In this document: positions 1 to 8,997 of the stretch, piece after piece
Position numbering within the stretch: position 1 is the stretch's first letter
How the letters are laid out: every line of letters starts with the position of its first letter
From: UBA8079 sp049601915
Lineage (GTDB): Bacteria > Pseudomonadota > Alphaproteobacteria > UBA6615
Direction: 5' to 3'
NCBI GenBank assembly: GCA_049601915.1
Contig: JBMYRB010000003.1
Coordinates: forward strand, 124,001 to 188,000
Length of the DNA stretch: 64,000 nt
The notes under the pieces: model-generated
Databases searched by the model: none
The model's input: the letters and a program-made list of their open reading frames with translations, nothing else
What the model was told of the DNA's origin: nothing
Made by a program: the position numbers and the translations under genes

Positions 1-919
1 CACGCAGGCGGACCAGAATTTCGGGACTAGAACCAACGAGCGAGAATCCCCCCACGTTCAGCACGAACAGGAACGGCGACGGGTTGAGCCGGCGCAGCGA
101 ACGGTAGAGCGCCGCGGGCGGCAGATCGAACGGGAAGCTGAAACGCTGGGAAGGGACGACCTGGAAAATGTCACCGGCGCGGACATACTCCTTCGCCGCT
201 TCGACCATGGCGTGATACTCGCCCTGTGTGCGGTTCGACACCGGGTTGATCTCGACCTCGGAGCCTTCGGGTACGCTGGCGATACGGGGCACGCCGCGGT
301 CGAAATCCTCGACGGCCGCATCGAGCCGCGCGCAGGCTTCGGCATAGGCGCTGTCGCCATCGATGGACGGGTCGGCCCAGACCGGTGTCACCAGCGTGAC
401 CTTGTCGGCGACATTGTCGAACACGGCGATGATCGTCGGCCGGAAGAACACCGAATCCGGAATGTCGATCGAATCCGGGTTGTCGTCAGGCAGCCGTTCC
501 ATCAGGCGCACGGCGTCATAGGCGAAATAACCGAACAGGCCGGCGGCCATCGGCGGGAGTTCCGGCGGGATCTCGATCCGGCATTCGTCGACCAGTGCGG
601 AGAGTAGATCGAGGCTCTTGCCCTCCATGGGCTCAAAAGAGTCGGGCGATGTGCGGGCGTTCCGGTTGATCTCGGCATTCTCGCCGGTACAACGCCAGAT
701 CAGGTCGGGCGAGAAGGCGAGGATGGAGTAGCGGCCACGCACCGCGCCACCCTCGACCGATTCCAGAAGGATCGAATGTTTTTCATCATCGGCGAGCTTG
801 AGAAGTGCGGAGACCGGGGTCTCGAGATCGGCCACCAGCTCCGTCCAGACAAGCTGGGGTTCGCCGTTGGCATAGCGAGCAGCGAAAGATTCAGTGTCGG
901 TGGCGGTTTGCAGGGTCAC
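1..919 (-). CDS. trpE: Anthranilate synthase component I, N-terminal part (runs off window)
   Basis: The product makes anthranilate from chorismate with glutamine-derived ammonia, the first committed step of tryptophan synthesis. The reading frame is open from a GTG at 919 to the window edge, about 306 codons. The N-terminal region contains the segment LLESVEGGAVRGRYSILAFS, close to the tryptophan-binding LLES motif of TrpE, and later FQVVPSQRF and GSSPEILVRLR, typical of the chorismate-binding domain. An ATG slightly upstream hits a stop after five codons, so GTG is the likely start. It begins 15 bases after the ppiD stop on the same strand, so the two are probably co-transcribed, an arrangement common in alphaproteobacteria. 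The C-terminal catalytic part lies outside the window. Confidence 0.93.
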   Translation of the reverse strand, partial: MTLQTATDTESFAARYANGEPQLVWTELVADLETPVSALLKLADDEKHSILLESVEGGAVRGRYSILAFSPDLIWRCTGENAEINRNARTSPDSFEPMEGKSLDLLSALVDECRIEIPPELPPMAAGLFGYFAYDAVRLMERLPDDNPDSIDIPDSVFFRPTIIAVFDNVADKVTLVTPVWADPSIDGDSAYAEACARLDAAVEDFDRGVPRIASVPEGSEVEINPVSNRTQGEYHAMVEAAKEYVRAGDIFQVVPSQRFSFPFDLPPAALYRSLRRLNPSPFLFVLNVGGFSLVGSSPEILVRLR

Positions 920-934
920 GTTACGTGTACCGGT

Positions 935-2821
935 TCATCTCTGCGGCAGGAATGCATCTTCGAGCGCATTCTGATTGATTTCGACCCCGATCTCTTCCTG
1001 CAACGCGACTGACAGCTGGGTTACCAGGTCGTTGGCTATCTGGCTGGTCAATGCCGCTGCCATTTCCTCGCGCGCCGGGTCGGACATCGCGGCGGGTTCG
1101 ATGTCGATCAATTTGGCGACGGCAGCACCGCTGGACAGCGGCTGTTCGACGATGTCGCCGCGGTTAGCCTCGAAAACTGACGCGATCAACTCGGTGGAGA
1201 TGGTCGAACCGTCGCCGGTACGATCGAAGGCCGGTGTGCGTTCGAACTGTGCGTTGAATTCACCGGCCAGGGTCTCAAGGTTTTCGCCGCCGCGCGCCCG
1301 GTCGGCGATTTTCTGCGCGGTTTCTTCTGCCAGTGTCGAGACGCGGTCGGCCTTCCAGGCGCGGATCGCTAACTCGCGCACCTCGTCCAGGGACGGGATG
1401 CGGGGGGGCACAATCTCATCGAGGCGGACCACGACGAAACCGCCATTGCGTTCCTCGATCGTCTCGGTCACGCCGGCGTCGTCGATGGCGAAGAGGCGTT
1501 GCACCAGTTCGGCGGTGACGGCGCGGTCAGGGTCGGCCTGTTCGGATCGCAGATGGCCGGCCCGAGCCACGCCATCGATCCGGGTCCGGATCAGGTTGCT
1601 GTCGCGGGCGACTTCGTCGAGCGAAGCGCCGCCGGCCAATCCGTCCTCGACGTCATTCAAGACGTCGAAAATCGCGTCGCGGGCTTCCTCGAGTGCCAGT
1701 TCGGTGCGCAAGGCTTCGCGGGCCTCTTCAAAGGGGATCGTGCGGCCGGGCTTGATGTTTCTTGCGCGCACGAGGTGCCAACCGAGGTCGCTCTCGACCG
1801 GGGCGCTGACCACGTCGGTGGCCAGCCCGAAGGCGGCGTCGGCCAGCTCGGTGACCGGCACGTCGGAGGGTTTGATGCTTCCCAGATCGACCAGGGGCAG
1901 GCCGGAGACCTCTTCGGCGGCCTCATCGAAACTCTTGCCGTCCCGGATCATGTCGGCGGCACGTTGCGCGTCTTCGCGCGACAGGAAGGTCGCTTGCGCA
2001 ACATCGCGGACTTCGGCCTGGACGAACTCGTTGCCCCGGACCACATATTCCTCACGCAGGTCTTCTTCGGGGATCACGATCTCCCGCGCCAGGGTTTCCA
2101 CATCCATGCTGGCAACGCTCGCCACGCGAAACTCGGGGGTCTCGAAGGAGTCCTTGTTGTCGTTATAAAATCCTAGCAGCTGCGTGGAATCGGGATCGCC
2201 GACCTGGGCGTCAGGACGCGGCGGCACGATGACGAGTTCGGCCACCCGGCGTTCGCCGCGGCGCTTGAAAATGGTGTCCGTTAGTGGCGCAGGTGCGGCA
2301 ACGGCATTCCGGATAGTATCGATATACTGTGTGCGCAGGAGATCCATGCGGACCTGGTTCACGAAATCTTCTTCTGTCTGATTGTTGTGCAGCAGTAAAC
2401 GTTCAAACTGGGCACGCTCGAAACGACCGCTGGTGCCCTGGAACTGGGGCAGGGAGCGGATCGCCGTTGCGGCCGCGTCGAGCGACGTAGTGACACCCAA
2501 CTGCTGTGCGGCCTGATCAAACAGGCTGCGGTTGACTAGTTGGGAGATGGCGCGCTCGAGGAGCCCGGCCTGGATGGCCGATTGGGTGTCCAACTGCTGG
2601 CCGGTAAACTGGGCCGCGCGTTGAATCTGATCGTTCAGTTCGCGGCTGATCTGGTGGGCCGTGAAGTTCGTCTCGCCGACCTCGACCACGGGTGTTGCAC
2701 CCGAATGACCGCCGCCGCCACCGAAATCGGTTCCGAAGAACAGAACGAAGGTCAGGGCGAGCGCCCCCAAGACGACTTTCATCACCCAACTTTTGGAGCT
2801 ATTTCTCAGCGCTTCGAGCAT
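935..2821 (-). CDS. ppiD: Periplasmic peptidyl-prolyl isomerase PpiD/SurA-like
   Basis: This is a 628-residue membrane-anchored folding factor for exported proteins. One transmembrane segment (about residues 13-30, ending in a glycine run) anchors a periplasmic body with a SurA-like N-terminal chaperone region and a parvulin rotamase domain at about 265-365, ending in the family motif GWHLVRA. Length matches PpiD (about 620-640). The frame is open for 26 more codons upstream, but the start at MLEALRNSSKSW fits the family, where a short basic cytoplasmic tail precedes the membrane helix. It is divergent from tpiA, with a 198-base gap that must hold both promoters, and is followed closely by trpE. 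Function is by family; substrates are unknown. Confidence 0.9.
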   Translation of the reverse strand: MLEALRNSSKSWVMKVVLGALALTFVLFFGTDFGGGGGHSGATPVVEVGETNFTAHQISRELNDQIQRAAQFTGQQLDTQSAIQAGLLERAISQLVNRSLFDQAAQQLGVTTSLDAAATAIRSLPQFQGTSGRFERAQFERLLLHNNQTEEDFVNQVRMDLLRTQYIDTIRNAVAAPAPLTDTIFKRRGERRVAELVIVPPRPDAQVGDPDSTQLLGFYNDNKDSFETPEFRVASVASMDVETLAREIVIPEEDLREEYVVRGNEFVQAEVRDVAQATFLSREDAQRAADMIRDGKSFDEAAEEVSGLPLVDLGSIKPSDVPVTELADAAFGLATDVVSAPVESDLGWHLVRARNIKPGRTIPFEEAREALRTELALEEARDAIFDVLNDVEDGLAGGASLDEVARDSNLIRTRIDGVARAGHLRSEQADPDRAVTAELVQRLFAIDDAGVTETIEERNGGFVVVRLDEIVPPRIPSLDEVRELAIRAWKADRVSTLAEETAQKIADRARGGENLETLAGEFNAQFERTPAFDRTGDGSTISTELIASVFEANRGDIVEQPLSSGAAVAKLIDIEPAAMSDPAREEMAAALTSQIANDLVTQLSVALQEEIGVEINQNALEDAFLPQR

Positions 2822-3019
2822 TATGTTGTCACCAGTTTGTTTGGGTCCGCAGCCCGGCTGCGGGCGGCGCATGATAGTGATCGCGATCCGGTGTCTCAAG
2901 CACTGCGCCGGACCTTTTGCGAGGGGCCGGTTGGCGGCAGGTTCGCCGCTATGCTAGAGCACCACCTGGCCCATGTAGTGGCCTGCTAACGCAATGAAAA
3001 GCAACAATTTGGTGAAGAT

Positions 3020-3775
3020 ATGGCCGCGCTCGAAAAACTTATCGCCGGGAACTGGAAAATGAACATGCTCACCTCGGACGGGGTCAGGCTGGCGCGCGAT
3101 ATTGCGGCGAAGGCACAAGGCGTGAGCTGCGATCTGCTGGTTTGCCCGCCTGCGACCATCCTTAACCCGGTCGCCGAGGCGCTATCGGGGAGCGAGATTG
3201 CGGTCGGCGGTCAGGATTGTCATGAGGCAGAGAGCGGAGCCTTTACCGGCGATGTGTCGGCCGCAATGGTCGGCGATGCGGGTGCGAGCCATGTGATCCT
3301 TGGTCATTCCGAACGCCGCCATGGGTTGGGCGAGTCGGATGCGCATGTACGTGCGAAAACACAGGCCGCCCATGCGGCAGGCCTAGTTGCCATTGTCTGT
3401 ATCGGCGAGACCGAGGCGGAGCGGGATGCGGGGCAGACGCTGGAGGTCCTGAGTACCCAGCTTGCCGGGTCTCTGCCCGACGCTGGCGTGTCTGGCGAGA
3501 ACACGGTCATCGCCTACGAGCCGGTTTGGGCGATCGGCACGGGCCGGACCCCGACCCTGGGCGAGGTAGAGGCGGCGCATGGACATATCCGATCGACGCT
3601 GGAAACCGCTCTGGGGACCGAGGCCGGCGCGGTGCGGCTGCTCTATGGCGGTTCCATGAAACCTGAAAATGCCCAATCGCTCCTGGCCGTGGCGAATGTG
3701 GATGGTGGATTGATTGGCGGGGCGAGCCTGGACGCCGAAAGCTTCCTGGCCATCGCCGCAGCGGGCGCATCATAA
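3020..3775 (+). CDS. tpiA: Triosephosphate isomerase
   Basis: The enzyme interconverts dihydroxyacetone phosphate and glyceraldehyde 3-phosphate in glycolysis and gluconeogenesis. The 251-residue protein is of usual length. The N-terminal substrate lysine is in AGNWKMN, the catalytic histidine in GHSERR and the catalytic glutamate in YEPVWAIGTG, followed by the C-terminal YGGSMKPENA phosphate-binding loop. It is the first gene of a rightward run with secG, pyrG, kdsA and eno, although a terminator after secG probably separates the first pair from the rest. Confidence 0.98.
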   Translation: MAALEKLIAGNWKMNMLTSDGVRLARDIAAKAQGVSCDLLVCPPATILNPVAEALSGSEIAVGGQDCHEAESGAFTGDVSAAMVGDAGASHVILGHSERRHGLGESDAHVRAKTQAAHAAGLVAIVCIGETEAERDAGQTLEVLSTQLAGSLPDAGVSGENTVIAYEPVWAIGTGRTPTLGEVEAAHGHIRSTLETALGTEAGAVRLLYGGSMKPENAQSLLAVANVDGGLIGGASLDAESFLAIAAAGAS

Positions 3776-3887
3776 GCTTTTAACAGGATTGGGACTGGAA
3801 TTGCGGCGCACAACCGACTAAATACCCGCCAAACAATTGCGGTGCGGCAAACTGGCGGCACCGCGTATACTAGAATCGGCCGAGAAT

Positions 3888-4253
3888 ATGGAAACCATCA
3901 TACTGGTCATTCACATGCTGATCGGAGTCGCGCTCGTCGGCGTGGTCCTGATGCAGAAGTCCGAAGGCGGCCTGGGTGGCCTTGGCGGCGGCGGTGGCGG
4001 CGGCGGCGGTGCCAGTGGCGGCATGGGCGGTTTGCTGGGCAATCGCCAGACGGCCAACCTGTTGACCCGTTCGACGGGCCTGCTAGCGCTGGCCTTCATG
4101 GTCACCAGTATCGGCTTGGCCATTCTCGCCAATGACAGCGGCAGTACCGGTTCGATCATCAACGAAGCACCGCCGGTGCGTGATGGTTCGATAACCCCGG
4201 CCCCGACGGAGCCCGCGGTGCCGACCCCCCCATCGGTTCCTACGTCCGAGTAG
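3888..4253 (+). CDS. secG: Protein translocase subunit SecG
   Basis: SecG is the small accessory subunit of the SecYEG inner-membrane channel. The 121-residue product has a first membrane helix (METIILVIHMLIGVALVGVV), the conserved MQKSEGGLGG turn, an unusually long glycine stretch, a second helix around residues 60-80 and a disordered proline/threonine-rich tail. The frame is open 17 codons further upstream, but METIILV is the family start. It follows tpiA by 112 bases, the usual tpiA-secG-pyrG order, and is closed by a strong intrinsic terminator. Confidence 0.95.
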   Translation: METIILVIHMLIGVALVGVVLMQKSEGGLGGLGGGGGGGGGASGGMGGLLGNRQTANLLTRSTGLLALAFMVTSIGLAILANDSGSTGSIINEAPPVRDGSITPAPTEPAVPTPPSVPTSE

Positions 4254-4280
4254 ATGGCGCGGCGTCCCGAGTCGAATTCA

Positions 4281-4306
4281 AAAGGCGGCTTTCAAGCCGC
4301 CTTTTT
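4281..4306 (+). terminator. Rho-independent terminator after secG
   Basis: A perfect 11-bp stem (AAAGGCGGCTT with AAGCCGCCTTT, arms 4281-4291 and 4294-4304) with a two-base loop ends in a T-rich tract. It lies 28 bases after the secG stop and before pyrG, so it should end the tpiA-secG transcript. Confidence 0.9.
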
Positions 4307-4393
4307 CTCTGCCAAATGCCGGTATCTCAACAGCTTGCTGACTGTGGATGAATCCCCTTTGGCGGGCCGCCGTCAATTGAGTACAAGTTAGCC

Positions 4394-6025
4394 ATGGCGA
4401 CACGGTTTATTTTCATCACGGGTGGTGTCGTTTCCTCTCTGGGTAAGGGGCTTGCATCCGCGGCTCTGGGTGCGCTTTTGCAGGCGCGCGGTTACAGCGT
4501 GCGGGTGCGTAAACTGGACCCTTATCTGAACGTCGATCCGGGCACGATGAGCCCCTTCGAGCATGGCGAGGTATACGTCACCGATGACGGGGCCGAAACC
4601 GATCTCGATCTGGGGCACTATGAGCGGTTCACGGGAGTGGCGGCGACCAAGTCCGACAACGTCACGACGGGGCGGATCTATTCCGAGGTGCTCGGTCGCG
4701 AGCGCCGCGGCGACTATCTGGGTGGCACGGTCCAAGTCATCCCCCACGTCACCGACGCTATCAAGAAATTCGTTACAGCTGATCTGCACGGCGAGGATTT
4801 CGTGATCTGTGAGATCGGCGGCACGGTCGGCGATATCGAAAGCCTGCCGTTTCTCGAGGCCATTCGGCAGCTCGGCAACGAACTGGGCTCCGAACGAGCG
4901 ATGTTCGTGCACCTGACGTTGGTGCCGTATCTGTCGGCATCGGGTGAGCTCAAGACCAAGCCCACTCAGCATTCTGTGATGGAACTCCAGCGCGTGGGTA
5001 TCCGGCCGGATGTGCTCCTGTGCCGGTGTGACCGCCCCATTCCGAACAGTGAACGCAACAAGATCGCGCTGTTCTGCAACATTCGCCCCGAAGCCGTGGT
5101 GCCGGCGCTGGATATCGACACGATCTACCAGGTGCCAATCGAGTATCACGATGAAGGGTTCGACACTCAGGTCCTCAATCACTTCAGGATCGAGCCGGGC
5201 GCGCAGCCGAATCTCGATACATGGCGAGAGATTGTCGGGCGTATTCGCGAACCGGACGGCGAGGTGAACATCGCCGTCGTGGGTAAATACACAGACCTTC
5301 CCGATGCCTACAAGTCACTGTCGGAGGCTCTGGCGCATGGTGGTATCGCCAATCATGCGCGGGTCAATCTCGACTGGATTGCCTCTGAATTGTTCGACAC
5401 GGAAGACACGGTAGAGCATTTGAACGGCGTCCACGGCATTCTGGTCCCCGGCGGGTTCGGCGAGCGCGGTGCGGAGGGCAAGATTAGGGCGGTTCAGTTT
5501 GCCCGGGAACACAAGGTGCCGTATTTTGGCATCTGTTTCGGCATGCAGATGGCTGTCATCGAGGCGGCGCGCAACCTCGCCGGCCTGTCCGGCGCGGGTT
5601 CGACGGAGTTCGGCTCTTGCGGCGACCCGGTGGTCGGTCTGATGACCGAGTGGCAACGTGGCGACGAGACCGAACAGCGCGCGGCGGGCGACAATCTGGG
5701 CGGCACCATGCGCTTGGGTGCCTATCCGGCGGCGCTGGGCGAGCGGACCCATATCGCCGAAATATATGGCCTGAACGAGATTGCGGAACGCCATCGCCAT
5801 CGCTACGAGGTCAACATTAACTACCGCGATGTGCTGGAAAAAGCCGGCATGACACTCTCCGGCACCTCGCCTGATGGGCTGCTGCCCGAAACAATCGAGC
5901 TTGAGGATCATCCGTGGTTTATCGGCGTGCAGTTTCACCCGGAATTGAAGTCCAAACCGTTCGAGCCGCATCCGCTGTTCAAGTCTTTCGTGGCGGCGGC
6001 GCTCGACCAATCACGGCTGGTCTGA
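4394..6025 (+). CDS. pyrG: CTP synthase
   Basis: CTP synthase aminates UTP to CTP using ATP and glutamine. The 543-residue protein has an N-terminal amidoligase domain beginning TRFIFITGGVVSSLGKG (P-loop) and a C-terminal class I glutamine amidotransferase domain with the nucleophile in GICFGMQMAVIEAAR and the His/Glu pair in VQFHPELKS. Length and order are normal. It is preceded by a 140-base gap with the secG terminator and followed directly by kdsA (three bases from stop to ATG), so the two are very likely one transcript. Confidence 0.98.
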   Translation: MATRFIFITGGVVSSLGKGLASAALGALLQARGYSVRVRKLDPYLNVDPGTMSPFEHGEVYVTDDGAETDLDLGHYERFTGVAATKSDNVTTGRIYSEVLGRERRGDYLGGTVQVIPHVTDAIKKFVTADLHGEDFVICEIGGTVGDIESLPFLEAIRQLGNELGSERAMFVHLTLVPYLSASGELKTKPTQHSVMELQRVGIRPDVLLCRCDRPIPNSERNKIALFCNIRPEAVVPALDIDTIYQVPIEYHDEGFDTQVLNHFRIEPGAQPNLDTWREIVGRIREPDGEVNIAVVGKYTDLPDAYKSLSEALAHGGIANHARVNLDWIASELFDTEDTVEHLNGVHGILVPGGFGERGAEGKIRAVQFAREHKVPYFGICFGMQMAVIEAARNLAGLSGAGSTEFGSCGDPVVGLMTEWQRGDETEQRAAGDNLGGTMRLGAYPAALGERTHIAEIYGLNEIAERHRHRYEVNINYRDVLEKAGMTLSGTSPDGLLPETIELEDHPWFIGVQFHPELKSKPFEPHPLFKSFVAAALDQSRLV

Positions 6026-6028
6026 GTG

Positions 6029-6877
6029 ATGGCTGAAACGCGGCATGTGCGTGTCGGTGACGTGTCCTTCGGCAACGATTTGCCGCTGACCCTCATCGCC
6101 GGCCCCTGTCAGCTGGAATCTCGGGCCCACGGGCTGGAAATAAGCGGCGTGCTCAAGGAAATGGCGGACCGGCTGGGTGTCGGCCTAATCTACAAGACCA
6201 GCTTCGACAAGGCGAACCGGACCTCGATCAAGACCGCGCGTGGCCTCGGCATCGAGCAGAGCCTGCCGATCATGGCCGAAATCCGTGAGGCGACCGGTCT
6301 GCCGATCCTGACCGACGTGCATGACCCGAGGCATTGCGCGCAGGTCGGTGAAGTTGCCGATGTGCTGCAAATCCCCGCTTTTCTGTGCCGCCAGACGGAC
6401 CTCGTCGTCGCTGCGGCCCAGACCGGGCGGGCGCTGCACATCAAGAAGGGCCAGTTTCTCGCCCCCTGGGACATGAAGAACGTGGTCACCAAGGCCTTCG
6501 AGGCCGGCAACGAAAACGTCATGGTATGCGAGCGTGGTGTCAGCTTTGGCTACAACACGCTGGTGGCCGACATGCGGTCGCTGCCAATCATGGCCGCGCA
6601 GACCGGCTGTCCCGTGGTTTTCGATGCGACCCACTCCGTGCAGCAGCCGGGCGGACAGGGTGCGACCAGCGATGGCCAGCGTGAGTTTGCCCCCGTGCTG
6701 GCCCGAGCGGCCGTTGCCATCGGTGTTGCGGGGGTGTTTCTAGAAACCCATGAAGACCCGGACACCGCGCCCAGTGACGGCCCGAACATGATCCATCTTC
6801 GTGATCTGCCCGGGATCGTCGAGACGCTGCTCGAAATTGACCGTATCGCCAAGGCGAACCCGGTTTCGATTACCTGA
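6029..6877 (+). CDS. kdsA: 3-deoxy-8-phosphooctulonate synthase (KDO-8-P synthase)
   Basis: The enzyme condenses arabinose 5-phosphate and phosphoenolpyruvate to KDO 8-phosphate, needed for lipopolysaccharide core synthesis. The 282-residue protein shows the family signatures IAGPCQLES near the N-terminus, YKTSFDKANRTS, TDVHDP and FDATHSVQQPGG. A GTG lies immediately before the ATG at 6029 and gives one extra residue; the ATG is preferred. It sits between pyrG and eno, the common proteobacterial order, and shows that the organism makes LPS. Confidence 0.98.
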   Translation: MAETRHVRVGDVSFGNDLPLTLIAGPCQLESRAHGLEISGVLKEMADRLGVGLIYKTSFDKANRTSIKTARGLGIEQSLPIMAEIREATGLPILTDVHDPRHCAQVGEVADVLQIPAFLCRQTDLVVAAAQTGRALHIKKGQFLAPWDMKNVVTKAFEAGNENVMVCERGVSFGYNTLVADMRSLPIMAAQTGCPVVFDATHSVQQPGGQGATSDGQREFAPVLARAAVAIGVAGVFLETHEDPDTAPSDGPNMIHLRDLPGIVETLLEIDRIAKANPVSIT

Positions 6878-6905
6878 TTCAACCTGCAAACAAACGGAAT
6901 TCACG

Positions 6906-8180
6906 ATGAGTGCCATCGTCAATGTTATCGGCCGCGAAATCCTCGATAGCCGCGGAAATCCCACCGTCGAAGTGGATGTCATGCTCGAAAGCGGCGCCTT
7001 TGGCCGCGCCGGGGTGCCCTCTGGGGCCTCGACCGGCGCCCACGAGGCTGTCGAGCGGCGTGATGGGGATCCGGCACGCTATGGCGGCAAAGGTGTGCTC
7101 GGCGCTGTCGAAGCGGTCAACACCGAGCTGTTCGAGGCCCTGTCGGGACTGGATGCCGATGAACAGGTGCACATCGATCAGCTGATGCGCGACCTAGACG
7201 GCACCGACAACAAGGGGCGCCTCGGTGCGAACGCGATCCTCGGGGTCTCCCTCGCGGTGGCCAAGGCGGCGGCCGAAGACGCCGGCCTGCCGCTCTATCG
7301 CTATGTCGGTGGCAGCCACGCCCGGAGCATGCCGGTCCCGATGATGAACATCGTGAACGGCGGCGCCCATGCCGACAATCCGATCGACATTCAGGAATTC
7401 ATGATCATGCCGGTCGGCGCGAGCAATATCGCCGATGCGGTGCGGGTGGGTTCCGAGATTTTTCAAACACTTAAAAAGCAGCTCTCAGAAGCTGGGCACG
7501 GCACCAATGTGGGTGACGAGGGCGGATTTGCACCGAACCTGCAGAGTGCGGATGAAGCGCTTGGATTTATTTGTAAATCGATCGAGGCTGCCGGCTACAA
7601 ACCCGGTGATGATCTCGTGCTGGCGCTGGATTCGGCATCGACCGAATTCTACACCGACGGCGCCTATGATCTGGCGGGTGAAAGCAAAACGCTCGATTCC
7701 GCTGCCATGGTCGAATATCTGGCGGATCTTTGCGCCCGTTACCCGATCATCTCGATCGAGGATGGCATGGCGGAAGACGACTGGGATGGCTGGGTCGCGC
7801 TGACCGAGGCGATCGGTGACAAGGTCCAGCTCGTCGGCGACGATCTGTTCGTTACCAACCCGACGCGCCTGCGCGACGGGATCGAAAAGGGCGCGGCGAA
7901 CTCGATCCTGATCAAGGTCAACCAGATCGGCACCCTGTCGGAGACTCTCGATGCGGTCGAGACTGCCCACAAGGCGTCCTATACGTCGGTTATGTCACAT
8001 CGTTCGGGCGAGACCGAAGATGCGACGATTGCCGATCTCGCGGTCGCGACCAATTGCGGGCAGATTAAGACCGGCTCGCTGAGCCGTTCGGACCGGCTGG
8101 CCAAGTACAACCAGTTGATCCGGATTGAAGAGGCGCTCGGCCCGGCCGCGACCTATGCGGGGCGTTCGATCCTGCGCTAG
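6906..8180 (+). CDS. eno: Enolase
   Basis: Enolase interconverts 2-phosphoglycerate and phosphoenolpyruvate. The 424-residue product starts MSAIVNVIGREILDSRGNPT, the usual start, although the frame is open 35 codons upstream inside kdsA. Visible signatures include PSGASTGAHEA, the Mg-binding acidic residues in ALDSASTEF and SIEDGMAEDDW, and the C-terminal LIKVNQIGTLSET and SHRSGETED segments. It lies 28 bases after kdsA. Confidence 0.98.
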   Translation: MSAIVNVIGREILDSRGNPTVEVDVMLESGAFGRAGVPSGASTGAHEAVERRDGDPARYGGKGVLGAVEAVNTELFEALSGLDADEQVHIDQLMRDLDGTDNKGRLGANAILGVSLAVAKAAAEDAGLPLYRYVGGSHARSMPVPMMNIVNGGAHADNPIDIQEFMIMPVGASNIADAVRVGSEIFQTLKKQLSEAGHGTNVGDEGGFAPNLQSADEALGFICKSIEAAGYKPGDDLVLALDSASTEFYTDGAYDLAGESKTLDSAAMVEYLADLCARYPIISIEDGMAEDDWDGWVALTEAIGDKVQLVGDDLFVTNPTRLRDGIEKGAANSILIKVNQIGTLSETLDAVETAHKASYTSVMSHRSGETEDATIADLAVATNCGQIKTGSLSRSDRLAKYNQLIRIEEALGPAATYAGRSILR

Positions 8181-8188
8181 TCGTCAGG

Positions 8189-8359
8189 ATGCTTCGGGTT
8201 CTGACGCAATCCATCCAGTTCTGGATGCTGATCGGCGCCGTGATCGGCGGCGGCATTGACTACTTGATCGGAGGTTCGCCGGACTGGGGCATCGGGCTGC
8301 TGGTGGGGCTGGTGGCCGGAGGTATCCTAGGTTACGTGCGACGCAGAGGGGCTCGATGA
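8189..8359 (+). CDS. Small membrane protein, AtpI-like (56 aa)
   Basis: A 56-codon ORF starts eight bases after the enolase stop. Its translation has two hydrophobic stretches, about residues 10-27 (QFWMLIGAVIGGGIDYLIGG) and 35-50, with a PDWG turn between and a basic RRRGAR end. This hairpin resembles the small AtpI/AtpQ-type ATPase accessory family, but the protein is shorter than typical members and no ATP synthase genes are nearby, so that link is inference. Codon use (strong G/C third positions) and position support a real gene. It lies between eno and ftsB. Confidence 0.6.
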   Translation: MLRVLTQSIQFWMLIGAVIGGGIDYLIGGSPDWGIGLLVGLVAGGILGYVRRRGAR

Positions 8360-8477
8360 GTCCAAAACGAGAACTGTGAGTCACTTTTGCAACACTGACC
8401 CCATTCCTAGCAAAGAATTGAATTCAATAGACAATCCGGAGTTGACGGTACGACTCGGCCTGTGATTCGTTAACTGC

Positions 8478-8786
8478 ATGGCAGTTCTCGACGAAATACG
8501 CATCCGCGCCCGAAGTGCCCTGTGGCCCATTATAGGTGCGCTGCTGCTCGCCTATTTTTCCTACCATATGGTCCAGGGAGATCACGGTCTGCTGTCCCTG
8601 CTGCAACTTCGCGCAAAGGTCGAGCAGGCGAATAAGCTGCATCATGCCCTGGAGGCCGAGCGGTTGCAGCTCGATACCCGTGTGGCGTTACTGCGGCCCG
8701 ACAATTTAGATCCCGACATGCTCGAGGAAAGGGCTCGAGTGATGCTCAACTTCGCGCATCCGAATGAGATCGTTATCCTCGAATAG
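8478..8786 (+). CDS. ftsB: Cell division protein FtsB (septum formation initiator)
   Basis: FtsB joins FtsL and FtsQ in the divisome. The 102-residue product has the expected layout: a short cytoplasmic N-terminus, one membrane helix (about residues 15-32) and a periplasmic coiled coil (about 40-70, LLQLRAKVEQANKLHHALEA), followed by the DMLEERARVMLNFAHPNEIV segment typical of the family. The eno-ftsB-pdhA order is common in alphaproteobacteria. Confidence 0.9.
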   Translation: MAVLDEIRIRARSALWPIIGALLLAYFSYHMVQGDHGLLSLLQLRAKVEQANKLHHALEAERLQLDTRVALLRPDNLDPDMLEERARVMLNFAHPNEIVILE

Positions 8787-8922
8787 TTTGGGCTGCGCAA
8801 CATCTGCGAAGTCGATAGCCGCGCTGAGTTCGAATGTTTCGCGAGTTTTTCAGTGAATTAACTGACTATTAGTAAATATAGCCTTTTTCCCTGAAATTAC
8901 ACGTCTTTTTCCGTTTCAACAC

Positions 8923-8951
8923 TTGTCCGCATTGGTCGTATCGCCTACTTG
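8923..8951 (+). promoter_or_regulatory. Candidate promoter of the pdh operon
   Basis: The 211-base gap between ftsB and pdhA is A+T-rich in its middle (about 8855-8925). It contains a TTGTCC element at 8923-8928 and TACTTG at 8946-8951 with a 17-base spacer, a weak sigma70-like pair. No clear repressor palindrome was seen. The gap is the most likely place for operon control, but the exact promoter is a guess. Confidence 0.3.
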
Positions 8952-8997
8952 TCGAGGAGGCGAAGGACGCAGATTAATGTTGTAGGGGGGGAGTGTT

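Noticed and set aside
975..2168. Long ORF on the plus strand opposite ppiD
   Set aside because: Antisense shadow of a clear PpiD gene; its protein is Ser/Arg-rich and has no family features, as usual for the opposite strand of high-GC genes.
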